Source: Galliscardovia ingluviei (lineage in GTDB: Bacteria > Actinomycetota > Actinomycetes > Actinomycetales > Bifidobacteriaceae). Taken from it: 64,000 nucleotides of DNA. Both the position numbers and the translations under genes were made by a program. Location: contig NZ_BMDH01000001.1 of the NCBI RefSeq assembly GCF_014635685.1, positions 620,001-684,000 on the forward strand, read 5' to 3'. Positions 25,583-35,007 of the stretch are shown here, one piece after another; the first letter of the stretch is position 1, and every line of letters starts with the position of its first letter. The notes below the pieces were generated by a model. It searched no databases. It was not told where the DNA came from and saw only the letters and a list, made by a program, of their open reading frames with translations.

Positions 25583-28001
25583 ACAAGAACATCTGCGTCC
25601 AGCGCTCAATCGCCTCAGCCATACCTTGAATATCAAGCACGCCGTAAGCAAAGCCCTTTTTCACCAATTCAGCAGGCACATACTGATCATACTTCTCAAA
25701 AATAGGAACTTCTTGAGGATAGACCAATTCCAAAGGATCAATACCACGATGAAGCTCATCGGCCACAATAGCATAAAACTCGCGCTCGCTTACTTGCATA
25801 GTAAATTGCATAACATACGGACGTGTAGACTGTAAGCCTTTTAAGCCTAAACGACTAGCGCAGCGAATTTTTAACATACGCTCTAACGCCAAAAATGCGT
25901 AAGTACCTAACCATGGCACTAGCGCGTACGACCTACCACCAAGATGTATAAGCGGTTGCTCAGCCATATGATTGTACTGGGCAAGCGAGCGAGCTTGTGT
26001 TAATCGAGCTTGTGCATGGGGGAGCAAGTACGGGTACATCGTAGATTCGCGTAGCACTTGCGCCATGCGCTGTAGCACTCGTGTATGAATATCGCCTGGT
26101 ACATCGCCAAAATACGCTGGTTTGGTGCCTTGTACCAGTTCGCAGTAGACAAGGTGACGTTCATAATCGATATCTTCGACCACCCACACTCGACCAGCAA
26201 TAGCAATCGTTTCTCCTACAGGAGGCGGCTTAACAATAGTGCCGAGCTCTTGAGAACCGGTGCGAACACTGAATTCAATATTTTCTTGGAATACCGCATA
26301 GAATTTATAATTATTGACAACTTTTTCTCCAGTAATACCGACAATAAGATTGCCAGATTCAGTAAGATTGATATGGTCAGTTGCAATAAGATGACGCAAA
26401 AGCAGGCGATAATCCTCCTGGCTAATAGTATGGAAACAAGCCAATGAGAGTACGCGTGAAGCAAGTTGCGCTGCACTTAATTCACCATACGAAGCAAGGG
26501 TACTCATGGTCTGATGGTAGAGCAAACTATAGGGAAGCCGGTCTAATCTGGCAGGCTCAACAAAATGCTCCTCTGCATAGAGTTGTATCAGTGCAATACC
26601 TTGTAGTAAGTACCATGGGGTATTGGCAGGTGAATCGCTGCGAGCGAGCGCAGGATCTTCTCGCATCACAAACCACATTTCGCTTGGCATACCACGCCTA
26701 CCTGTCCTACCAAGGCGTTGTAGGAAACCAGAAACAGTGAATGGTGCATCGAGATGAAAGGCACGCTCTAATTTACCGATATCAATACCGAGCTCCAAGG
26801 TGGCTGTAGCGCAGATAGAGATAAGACTGTCGTCTTCCTTCATCTCTTCTTCCGCACTTTGGCGCAGTGCAGGTGACAGATTGCCATGATGGATTAAAAA
26901 TCGGTCTGGTTCGCCGGTTATTTCGCAATAATGTCGTAACTGCTGACAGACGATTTCGCATTCTTCACGTGAGTTCGTGAAAATTAAGCATTTATGACCT
27001 TTGGTATGTTCAAAAATATAGCCTATACCTGGGTTTGCTTGTTCTGGTGCTTGATCAGTTGCCTGCTCCTGTATAAAGGTGCTAGGTGGTTCTTGCGCGT
27101 CAAGTAGTGGCTGCTGGTGCTGTGTCAAAGCGTGAGCACGCTGAGGGTGAGTGTGCAACTGAATATCACGTGCTATTTCTTGTTGTGGTAATGCTAAGAC
27201 TGGCTTTGTACTAGTTGATTCAGTACTCATATCAGTGGAAAGTGCATCAGCTTGTGGTCCACTATTATAAAAATGCTCCATACTGATACGCCACACGTCA
27301 TTGCCGGATTCGATATGCGGGATAATAGTAGCTCGATCGCTGCCTGCTGCTAAAAATGCTCCAGCAGATTGTGGATCTCCAATAGTTGCAGAAAGACCAA
27401 TTCGGCGCGGATTACATCCTGCAATTCTACAAAGCCGCTCAATAAGAGCAAAGGTTTGTAGCCCACGATCTGCGCGTAGCAGCGCATGAATTTCATCAAT
27501 AACCACAAAGCGTAAATCGTGGAATAATGATGGAATTTCCATAGCGCGATTGATCAGTAAGGATTCTAAAGATTCAGGAGTAATTTGCACAATACCACTA
27601 GGGTGTTTGAGTAGCCTTCGTTTGGCACTTTGAGAAGCATCACCATGCCATTTCGTGACTGTAATATGCGCTTGCTCACATAATTCATCTAAACGCAGAA
27701 ACTGATCATTAATGAGCGCTTTTAATGGAGCAATATACAAAATACCAACGCTATGAGCCGGAGCTTCATCAAGTAAAGTCAGCATTGGAAAAAACGCTGC
27801 CTCGGTTTTACCAGACGCAGTAGAAGCACAAACTAGTACATGATGGTCGGTAGTAAAAATTGCGCGTCCAGTAGCCTCTTGCACGTCACGTAATGCATGC
27901 CATCCCGATTGGTAAATATAGTCTTGGATAAACGGCGCATATCGACTAAACACATCAACATCATCAGTTGGAGTATCACTTGTATAGTGTGTATTCACCA
28001 T
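25581..28001 (-). CDS. sngC: Shango SngC-like superfamily 2 helicase (Lhr/BrxHI type)
   Basis: 806-residue DExH helicase. N-terminal motor: Q-like region FIQDYIYQSGWHALRDVQ, Walker A ASTASGKTEAAF (about 60-72), VIDEIHALL (Walker B, DEIH), motif III GLSATIG. C-terminal motor: CLIFTNSREECE, TATLELGIDIG and motif VI QRLGRTGRRG. The remaining 350 residues form the long C-terminal part typical of Lhr-like/BrxHI helicases. It is the last gene of a three-gene minus-strand operon with a BrxD-like ATPase and a TerB-domain protein, the composition of the Shango anti-phage system. An insert of about 75 residues rich in Gln and Pro separates the two motor domains. The intact length of all three genes suggests a working system; the Shango name is by composition, not by experiment. 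Confidence 0.82.
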   Translation of the reverse strand: MVNTHYTSDTPTDDVDVFSRYAPFIQDYIYQSGWHALRDVQEATGRAIFTTDHHVLVCASTASGKTEAAFFPMLTLLDEAPAHSVGILYIAPLKALINDQFLRLDELCEQAHITVTKWHGDASQSAKRRLLKHPSGIVQITPESLESLLINRAMEIPSLFHDLRFVVIDEIHALLRADRGLQTFALIERLCRIAGCNPRRIGLSATIGDPQSAGAFLAAGSDRATIIPHIESGNDVWRISMEHFYNSGPQADALSTDMSTESTSTKPVLALPQQEIARDIQLHTHPQRAHALTQHQQPLLDAQEPPSTFIQEQATDQAPEQANPGIGYIFEHTKGHKCLIFTNSREECEIVCQQLRHYCEITGEPDRFLIHHGNLSPALRQSAEEEMKEDDSLISICATATLELGIDIGKLERAFHLDAPFTVSGFLQRLGRTGRRGMPSEMWFVMREDPALARSDSPANTPWYLLQGIALIQLYAEEHFVEPARLDRLPYSLLYHQTMSTLASYGELSAAQLASRVLSLACFHTISQEDYRLLLRHLIATDHINLTESGNLIVGITGEKVVNNYKFYAVFQENIEFSVRTGSQELGTIVKPPPVGETIAIAGRVWVVEDIDYERHLVYCELVQGTKPAYFGDVPGDIHTRVLQRMAQVLRESTMYPYLLPHAQARLTQARSLAQYNHMAEQPLIHLGGRSYALVPWLGTYAFLALERMLKIRCASRLGLKGLQSTRPYVMQFTMQVSEREFYAIVADELHRGIDPLELVYPQEVPIFEKYDQYVPAELVKKGFAYGVLDIQGMAEAIERWTQMFL

Positions 28002-28057
28002 AACCGCCTATCGTTACCATCCGCCCGCTTCCTGCGCAATACATGTACAACCTAAGC

Positions 28058-29488
28058 TCACAACGTAAATTCAGCATATAAACCCTCATCAGGATCAGCA
28101 TTGCGTTCAGGGGCAGACACCACTTGATGCGTTTGCTGTGAAGCGGCACCTGTAGAGTATGCGCCAAACGAGTCATGTACTTGCGGCTGCGGCGCAGAGG
28201 CAAAGGTAAATGAAGAAGAATCAAGAATTGCCTGTAACGTCAAATCAGGATGCTGGTAGAGCAAATCACACAGCTCAATAAAATCTCTAATAATTTCTCG
28301 CGGCGTAATATGCCGATCTGCACCAACTCTGCCATATTCAATTTGAATAAACGAAGCCAGATCCTCAGTAGTAAGACGCGGCTCATAACCATACAGCCCA
28401 CAATGCATCGTCTGTAGCTTCTCACACAAGACCAGTATCTCCTCCGGCGTGAGCGGATCAAGACGAATAACGGGTGCTAATAAATCGCGAGCACCTGGCC
28501 TAGAGAATTTACCCTCCGTCAGCCTAGACCGAAGTGCTTCATAACTATAAATGCCACGGCGTTTATCCTCTAATGTTTGCGGAGTAGCACCAAGAATTAG
28601 CCCCAAATAATGCGCTTTACCTTGTAATGTGTCGTTATACATGGTCAACATTTTTTCATAATTATATTGACGAGTAATGCTGTTTGGAATCTTATAAATA
28701 TTGACCAGCTCATCAATCATCACCAGCAAACCTGCATACCCGGCATAGCGGAAAAACTGCGCAAACAACTTAATATACTCGTACCAATTATCGTCAGTAA
28801 TAATAATATTGACACCAAGTGCTTCTTTTGCTTCCCGTTTCAACGTGAATTCAGCTCTAAACCAGCGTAATACCTGCTGCTGAGTAAGCTCATCGCCATC
28901 AAGATACGCATGATAGTAGCGTGAAAGCAGTGTAGCAAATTCAAAACCATGTACTAACTCACTCATTGATGAAGTGACATGAACAATACGCTGATCGACA
29001 AGAGCACCAACTTTAGGATCGTTAAGCTGCAAACCAGATTCTTGAATAACCTCACTTTGCACATTACTAATCCAACGATCAAGAATCAACGAAAGCGCCC
29101 CGCCCTCAGGCTTAGTTTTAGTAGCCAAATTGCCAATGAGCTCACGATAAGTAGCCAAGCCCTGTCCACGAGAACCCTGCAAGCGACGCTCAGGAGACAA
29201 ATCCGCATCAGCAACAATAAAATCCTTGTCCATAACATAATTGCGAATAGCTTGAATCAGAAAACTCTTACCAGAACCATACTTACCAACAATAAAGCGA
29301 CAAGTAGCGCCCCCATCAGCAATAATATCCACATCACTTAATAATGCTTGAATTTCAAGCTTCCTACCCACAGTAATATACGGCAAGCCGATACGCGGCA
29401 CCACACCACCTTTTAACGCATTGAGTACTGTACGAGCAATACGCTTTGGAACCTTAGGGGCCGACTGTGCGCTGTTGCTAAAATCCAT
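28058..29488 (-). CDS. sngB: Shango SngB-like / BrxD-like AAA ATPase (DUF2791)
   Basis: About 476 residues from ATG 29488, which is preceded by AAGG; a TTG 16 codons further upstream is less likely. The P-loop FIVGKYGSGKSFLIQAIR (about residues 66-83) and DADLSPERRLQGSRGQGL are hallmarks of BREX BrxD-type ATPases; Walker B is LLVMIDELVN. Proteins of this kind load or drive a partner helicase on DNA. It lies 92 bases after the TerB gene and 56 bases before the helicase gene, all on one strand. No BREX methylase or PglZ gene is nearby, which favours Shango over BREX. Confidence 0.82.
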   Translation of the reverse strand: MDFSNSAQSAPKVPKRIARTVLNALKGGVVPRIGLPYITVGRKLEIQALLSDVDIIADGGATCRFIVGKYGSGKSFLIQAIRNYVMDKDFIVADADLSPERRLQGSRGQGLATYRELIGNLATKTKPEGGALSLILDRWISNVQSEVIQESGLQLNDPKVGALVDQRIVHVTSSMSELVHGFEFATLLSRYYHAYLDGDELTQQQVLRWFRAEFTLKREAKEALGVNIIITDDNWYEYIKLFAQFFRYAGYAGLLVMIDELVNIYKIPNSITRQYNYEKMLTMYNDTLQGKAHYLGLILGATPQTLEDKRRGIYSYEALRSRLTEGKFSRPGARDLLAPVIRLDPLTPEEILVLCEKLQTMHCGLYGYEPRLTTEDLASFIQIEYGRVGADRHITPREIIRDFIELCDLLYQHPDLTLQAILDSSSFTFASAPQPQVHDSFGAYSTGAASQQTHQVVSAPERNADPDEGLYAEFTL

Positions 29489-29580
29489 GCGTCCAAACCT
29501 TACTGTCTTAACTATCAAACTATTCAAACTATCCAACTATTGCTTAGCCATTCTATTATGGTATCGCCTGATAAGACCGA

Positions 29581-31593
29581 TTATTGTGCCTGCTGCTCCA
29601 GCCACTGGGCGACATCATCAGCATAATCATCAACTAGTTGCAAAGAAGCACCATCATACTCCACAATGGTATCGCCAAACTCCTGCCAGCAAAGACTATT
29701 AATGCTATCAGCAACAACAGCAGGCAACCGTTGAGCTTGACGAATATCAGCCAATGCTGATTCGCCTGACGAGTCAGCAAGCAAATCCCTGAGAATACGG
29801 TATACAAACTCTTGATCTTGATTGTGCTCCTCTTGTTGCCCCTGAGAGCGAATAGTTTGCTGAGCATCATCATGGGGGTTAACTGAATCCACAAATGATA
29901 GTGTTACAGCATCTGAAGATGAATCGAGCAATGAATCCACACCTGAACTCGTCAATGCCGTTGTTTGATCAGTATCATCACGCTCCTCATCAGTGAGCAA
30001 ACGCTCTTGAGTTAATGCCGCATCAGTACGGATTTTGCCCAATGTGCCCGCGCTGACATCAATCGAAGGAATCTGCACTCGCCGTTGTTGCTGTGCCACA
30101 TACGCAAATCCTTGTTCAACAAGAGGCACAGCCCACAACTCATCATCACGCTCGCGTAAATATCCTCCAGTTTTCCATTGTTTACGCAGTATGCGGTCAA
30201 CAACGCGCAGGAAAGTATCAAGTTGCTTCGTATCAAATGAAAATGGCGAGTATCCCTCGATATACCAAGCGCGTTTCTGATACTCAAGGCGTCGCATTGG
30301 CGTAAGCATATAAGAAACATTAGTTTCTGGCTTAATGGGTTCCACCATAGCGTCGGCAAGAGGGAAGTACTGGCGACGATATGGCTTACCAAAAATAATG
30401 CTAAATAAAGACTGCTTCTGCATGGCTTCGACCGTCTGCCGCGCACAATATGTCCACAGCTGCGCTACCATATGTACGGCTTCATCATGCCGCTTTTTAA
30501 AAATTGGAGACTTACTGAAAGTCGTAGAAAACTCAAATATTGCTTCAATAATTTGTGATTCTTGATACTCCTGAGGTGAATACAATGTATGCAGCAGCGT
30601 ATCTTGTTCTCGTATAGTGTGATCTATAAATTGTTGTATTAAAGCCACATCTACACCGTATAGAACGCAAAAATCAACGATCCACGTATGTAATGCAACA
30701 GTATTAACAGCAAAGAACTCATCCTGCTGCTCAAATTGTGCCAGACAGTGATATGCTTTGCGTGCAGCATCTTCAGGACTGTCAGCACCAACACCATTAA
30801 ATAATTCATTTAAATAAATACTGATAAATACTGCGGAAGCTGGTTGAAGTTGACCAGCACGGTACCGCGTGCGCCAAGTGAAGTATCCGCGCAACTGATT
30901 CAACGTCAAACTTTGATAGGTTGGGTAAAGCCTAAAAAGGGAAGTGCTCCATGTGCCTGTTGTTTCAGTGTAGTCACGCATAAAACGTGCTTGACGAATA
31001 AAAAGTTTGCGCTGTGCATCTAACGATTTTGAGGGTCGTGCTTGTTGTCCCATAGCAAGCATTTGCCGCAACTGTTCAGGAATACTTGGATCATCAAAGC
31101 GCGCATCAGTATGCTGCGCTCTAACAATACGCTGGCTTTGCACGTGTCCGGCGCTATAACTCCTAGTAGAGCGTTGTGTTGGTTGGACAACAATATCAGC
31201 TGGCTGATTTTGCGGATGCACATGGTTGATTACCATTACATTGCCAAGTTCAGCTTTAGCATAGGCCTCATCGAAACACGCAAATACATCATGAGCATCG
31301 TAAACTTGTGAGCAGTCCACGCCAATCCAGTCATTGCCGCTCACCCGTTTAGCAAAAATCACATACGGTGCCTGCTGTTGTGCAAGCATTTGTTTATAAG
31401 GAACACCGCATTTAATATCGCAATATTCAACAAACTCACCCAACTGCTCATTCCATTCACGCATAAGAATGGCTAGCCACGAGCCAGTATGTGGATGCGA
31501 TAATACAGAAACTCCAGGGTATTGCGACCAAGGGAAAGTTTCGTCAATATCGTACTGCTCATATGCATATTCAACCAGTTCACTTAGTTGCAT
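29581..31593 (-). CDS. sngA: Shango SngA-like TerB-N/TerB-C protein with N-terminal MmcQ/YjbR-like domain
   Basis: About 670 residues; start ATG 31593 rather than the TTG two codons earlier. The first 110 residues (TFPWSQYPGVSVLSHPHTGSW, CDIKCG, GNDWIGVDCSQV) look like an MmcQ/YjbR DNA-binding domain. Then a linker, and a clear TerB-N domain around 200-300: ARFMRDYTE, YPTYQSLTLNQLRGYFTWRT, YIYLNELFNG-like region ISIYLNELFNGVG. The C-terminal half holds a TerB-C-like region and an acidic, Asp/Ser-rich stretch at about 545-600. TerB domains are linked with membrane stress and phage defence. First gene of the operon, divergent from thrS across 236 bases. Confidence 0.8.
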   Translation of the reverse strand: MQLSELVEYAYEQYDIDETFPWSQYPGVSVLSHPHTGSWLAILMREWNEQLGEFVEYCDIKCGVPYKQMLAQQQAPYVIFAKRVSGNDWIGVDCSQVYDAHDVFACFDEAYAKAELGNVMVINHVHPQNQPADIVVQPTQRSTRSYSAGHVQSQRIVRAQHTDARFDDPSIPEQLRQMLAMGQQARPSKSLDAQRKLFIRQARFMRDYTETTGTWSTSLFRLYPTYQSLTLNQLRGYFTWRTRYRAGQLQPASAVFISIYLNELFNGVGADSPEDAARKAYHCLAQFEQQDEFFAVNTVALHTWIVDFCVLYGVDVALIQQFIDHTIREQDTLLHTLYSPQEYQESQIIEAIFEFSTTFSKSPIFKKRHDEAVHMVAQLWTYCARQTVEAMQKQSLFSIIFGKPYRRQYFPLADAMVEPIKPETNVSYMLTPMRRLEYQKRAWYIEGYSPFSFDTKQLDTFLRVVDRILRKQWKTGGYLRERDDELWAVPLVEQGFAYVAQQQRRVQIPSIDVSAGTLGKIRTDAALTQERLLTDEERDDTDQTTALTSSGVDSLLDSSSDAVTLSFVDSVNPHDDAQQTIRSQGQQEEHNQDQEFVYRILRDLLADSSGESALADIRQAQRLPAVVADSINSLCWQEFGDTIVEYDGASLQLVDDYADDVAQWLEQQAQ

Positions 31594-31829
31594 ACTCAAC
31601 GTGCGCTCGCCTTACTGGATAAAACTATCGCCTACTCATGAGTATCATAATAGACTACATTTATTTTCTAAAGCGTGTGAATGCATATTTTGTGTCCTTG
31701 TCTGCTCAACGACTTAAGGTATGCATGTTGTTGTTCCTTGAGATACACCGCGTACTAAGGGCACAATGACACACTATAAGTCCACGACCTGCACCACGTA
31801 CCGCGGGTCCCGATAGTAAAGGACAAACT

Positions 31830-33869
31830 ATGCCTCAGGCACAAGACCTCATTCATATCACTGTTCAAGGCGAACCGCGAGATATCGAGGCAACGCAAAC
31901 AGGAACTGAACTGTTTGTAGAAGATCGCTCCGTGATTGCAATTCGACTCAATGGCGAACCACGCGATTTGTATACACCACTACATGATGGTGATGTTGTT
32001 GAACCAATTTCCTTAGAGAGTGAAGATGGTATTGCTATTATGCGCCATTCTGCCACTCATGTGATGGCTCAAGCTGTTCAGCAGATTCGACCAAATGCCA
32101 AGCTCGGCATCGGACCTGTGATTGAGAACGGATTCTATTACGACTTCGATGTAGATGAGCCATTTACTCCTTCAGATTTGAAGGATATTGAGAAGCGCAT
32201 GCAGCGCATTATTAAGTCTGGACAACGCTTTGTCCGCCGTGTAGTTACTGAAGAAGAAGCACGTGCAGAAGAAGCAGATCAGCCTTACAAATTAGAGCTT
32301 ATTGGGGATAAGGAGGCGGCTCTTGATCCAGAAGCTGCGACAGAAGTTTCTCAAGCTGAATTAAGCATGTATGACAATGTTGATCATAATGGCAATACCG
32401 TGTGGAAAGACTTGTGCCGTGGCCCTCATTTGCCTAATACACGCTTGATTAAGGCATTCCATCTGGAACGTGCTGCTGCTGCATATTGGCGCGGCAATGA
32501 GCACAATCCAATGTTGCAGCGTATCTACGGTGTGGCATTTGCTACAAAGGAAGAGCTTAAAGACTATCAAACTCGCATGGAAGAGGCAGCCCGCCGCGAC
32601 CATCGTAAGCTCGGTCAAGAAATGGATTTATTCTCCTTCCCAGATGAGATTGGTCCAGGTCTTGCAGTGTTCCATCCAAAGGGTGCAGCAATTATTAACG
32701 CTATGGAGGACTACTCCCGCAATCTGCATCGCACTCACGGGTATTCCTTTGTACAGACCCCACATATTACTAAGGGTCATTTGTACGAAGTCTCTGGACA
32801 CTTGTCTTGGTACAAGGACGGTATGTATCCGCCAATGCGCATGGATGAGGAAGTCGATGAGCATGGTCAAGTTACCAAGCAGGGCGTAGATTATTACTTG
32901 AAACCAATGAACTGCCCGATGCATAATTTGATTTTCAAGTCTCGTCAGCGCTCATATCGTGAGCTTCCATTGCGTCTGTTTGAGTTTGGTACAGTGTATC
33001 GTTACGAAAAGTCTGGCGTGGTACATGGTTTAACTCGTGTACGCGGACTTACTCAAGATGATTCACATATTTACTGCACCCGCGAGCAAATGAAGGACGA
33101 ACTGAAGTCTTTGCTTGGTTTTGTGCTTGGCTTGCTCAAGGACTTCGGTCTAAATGACTTCTATCTGGAACTTTCTACTAAAGATGAGCACAAGTTTGTT
33201 GGCTCAGATGAAATCTGGGAAGAAGCAACTAATACTTTGGCAGAGGTAGCTAAAGATTCTGGATTGGAACTTGTCGATGATCCAGGTGGGGCTGCATTCT
33301 ATGGACCAAAGATTTCTGTTCAGGCACGTGATGCTATTGGCAGAACTTGGCAGGTTTCTACGATTCAGCTTGATTTCAATTTGCCTGAACGCTTTGGTTT
33401 GGAATATGTGGCTGCTGATGGCACACGTCAGCGCCCTGTGATGATTCACCGTGCCCTCTTTGGCTCTATTGAGCGATTCTTTGCTATTTTGCTTGAGCAC
33501 TATGCGGGCGCATTCCCAGCATGGCTTGCCCCAGTGCAAGTTCTTGGTGTGCCGGTAGCGGACGATGTAACTGAGCATTTGCGTTCTGTAATTGCTCAGC
33601 TGGAACGTGACATGGTGCGTTGCGATTTGGATACTTCAGACGATCGCTTCGGCAAGAAGATTCGCAATGCTTCAAAGTCCAAGGTGCCATTCACTTTAAT
33701 TGCTGGTGAAGAGGATGCTTCCAATAATGCAGTAAGCTTCAGGTTCCGCGATGGTAGCCAGCGTAATGGTGTGCCGGTAGCGGATGCCGTGGCTTGGATT
33801 AATAAGGTGATTGACTCTCACGCTCAAGTAAATTCTGCTGATGATTTTGCAGCAATTGTTGAGGCATAA
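31830..33869 (+). CDS. thrS: Threonyl-tRNA synthetase
   Basis: 679 residues, class II aminoacyl-tRNA synthetase charging tRNA-Thr with threonine. Domains: N-terminal TGS (about 5-65), the editing/second additional domain with [11 protein letters not shown] (HxxxH) and the CRGPH motif, catalytic core with zinc-binding CPMHN (Cys) and matching His residues, motif 2 [21 protein letters not shown], motif 3 near [16 protein letters not shown], and a C-terminal anticodon-binding domain. Length is typical. Standard core gene marking the right border of the accessory region. No T-box leader was seen in the upstream 236 bases. Confidence 0.97.
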   Translation: MPQAQDLIHITVQGEPRDIEATQTGTELFVEDRSVIAIRLNGEPRDLYTPLHDGDVVEPISLESEDGIAIMRHSATHVMAQAVQQIRPNAKLGIGPVIENGFYYDFDVDEPFTPSDLKDIEKRMQRIIKSGQRFVRRVVTEEEARAEEADQPYKLELIGDKEAALDPEAATEVSQAELSMYDNVDHNGNTVWKDLCRGPHLPNTRLIKAFHLERAAAAYWRGNEHNPMLQRIYGVAFATKEELKDYQTRMEEAARRDHRKLGQEMDLFSFPDEIGPGLAVFHPKGAAIINAMEDYSRNLHRTHGYSFVQTPHITKGHLYEVSGHLSWYKDGMYPPMRMDEEVDEHGQVTKQGVDYYLKPMNCPMHNLIFKSRQRSYRELPLRLFEFGTVYRYEKSGVVHGLTRVRGLTQDDSHIYCTREQMKDELKSLLGFVLGLLKDFGLNDFYLELSTKDEHKFVGSDEIWEEATNTLAEVAKDSGLELVDDPGGAAFYGPKISVQARDAIGRTWQVSTIQLDFNLPERFGLEYVAADGTRQRPVMIHRALFGSIERFFAILLEHYAGAFPAWLAPVQVLGVPVADDVTEHLRSVIAQLERDMVRCDLDTSDDRFGKKIRNASKSKVPFTLIAGEEDASNNAVSFRFRDGSQRNGVPVADAVAWINKVIDSHAQVNSADDFAAIVEA

Positions 33870-33907
33870 TCGTCTATAGCGTTGCGTGCGTTGTGAGCAC
33901 AAAACAG

Positions 33908-33941
33908 AATGTGCGGGCAGTATTCACACTGTCCGCACATT
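33908..33941 (+). terminator. Terminator-like hairpin after thrS
   Basis: 13-bp stem with one G-U pair (33908-33920 / 33929-33941), eight-base loop, 39 bases after the thrS stop. The tail is only moderately T-rich (CGTATCT). Lies between convergent thrS and tetR. Confidence 0.7.
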
Positions 33942-34055
33942 CGTATCTATAAGGGTGATCGTATTGCTTGCTTTACTGTGGCACTTTGATAAATTGTTGG
34001 TAAAGGCACAGATCTAGTTACCAATACATTGCTTTTATCTAGCAAGCATATGATG

Positions 34056-34742
34056 TTAAGAAGCTAGCTGATGCTCCTGATGTTCTGTGCTCAATGTTCG
34101 GGCTGCATGCTGACGTTCAGCAGCGCTATTTTGAGTGAAGGATTCAAGGCGCAAGGTTTGGACAGCAACATCTCGGATAGTTTCATCACTTACCATGGGG
34201 TATTGGCGAATAATGCCAAACATGCCGATGATAAGAATAATAAGATTTTCTCGTAAATTCTTAATTGGCAGTGTATGGAGTGCATGAAAATCATCGAATG
34301 CATATTCAAGAATAAAATCAGAAATCTGCGAAGAAGTGCAGTCTATAAATTGCAGATATAACTGACCATTAGCGTACCCAATCATGCGAGAGGAAAACAA
34401 GCTAGATTCGTCAATTACAGTTCTCATTAAAACAACAAGGTTTTTTATTGCCTCATGCAGATTGCCATGTACACGCTGATCATTCCATTTACGCAGTGGC
34501 TCAGTAACTAGGTCCTGCACAATACTTGTTACCATGGCATCTGCAACAGCATCTTTATCTTCAAAATAATGATAGATTAGTGTGCGCGTAATACCGGCGC
34601 GTTTGGCAATACCGTTAATAGTAACCTTTGAAAAGCCTTGCTCAATGCAAATATCATATGCAGTTTGAATAATGCGCTGACGTTGGCGGTCGCCAATACT
34701 TAACTCTCGCGCACCTACATGTGTTTGCATAGTATCTGTCAT
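34056..34742 (-). CDS. TetR-family transcriptional regulator
   Basis: 228 residues. N-terminal helix-turn-helix: IIQTAYDICIEQGFSKVTIN, GIAKRAGITRTLIYHYFEDK (about 18-65), which is the TetR DNA-binding domain. The C-terminal ligand domain is not recognisable. No efflux gene is next to it: ugpA is divergent and thrS convergent. A near-perfect palindrome at 34789-34809 upstream of its start overlaps a TTGACA -35 element, so it most likely represses its own gene, and perhaps other targets elsewhere. Confidence 0.9.
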   Translation of the reverse strand: MTDTMQTHVGARELSIGDRQRQRIIQTAYDICIEQGFSKVTINGIAKRAGITRTLIYHYFEDKDAVADAMVTSIVQDLVTEPLRKWNDQRVHGNLHEAIKNLVVLMRTVIDESSLFSSRMIGYANGQLYLQFIDCTSSQISDFILEYAFDDFHALHTLPIKNLRENLIILIIGMFGIIRQYPMVSDETIRDVAVQTLRLESFTQNSAAERQHAARTLSTEHQEHQLAS

Positions 34743-34788
34743 ACTTCACCTCTACAAGCTGTTCCCTTCCAGAAAGTACAGTATCAAA

Positions 34789-34809
34789 AAATTGACAGAG
34801 TGTCAATTT
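34789..34809. promoter_or_regulatory. Predicted TetR operator/promoter
   Basis: Perfect 9-bp arms AAATTGACA and TGTCAATTT separated by GAG. Each arm contains TTGACA on one strand, so RNA polymerase and repressor would compete. On the minus strand, TTGACA (34801-34806) is followed 17 bases later by TACTGT (34778-34783), a fair -10 for the tetR gene. This fits an autoregulated divergent operator. Confidence 0.8.
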
Positions 34810-35007
34810 GAGTTATGGCGTTGGAATAGTTTCCATTGTAGTTACAAATGTGGAGTTCCTGTGTATAACAGGTCATTATCAGCGTATTTTCAGCATAATC
34901 GTAGTCACACTAATAAGGCTATGGTAAATCGGCTGTGTTCCTACGTGCAAAGCATGAACACATTCGATACAATACACACAGCACATACGTATGCTGAAAG
35001 GGGCAAC

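Noticed and set aside
25581-31593. BREX system
   Set aside because: Although the ATPase and helicase resemble BrxD and BrxHI, no PglX, PglZ, BrxA/B/C or PglW/Y genes are nearby; the TerB protein points to Shango.
31594-31829. T-box or other riboswitch upstream of thrS
   Set aside because: No T-box sequence, specifier loop or terminator/antiterminator pair was seen; T-box control of thrS is not typical of this lineage.
34792-35007. N-terminal extension of ugpA by 72 codons
   Set aside because: Covers the TetR operator and lacks family similarity; GTG 35008 has a proper ribosome binding site.
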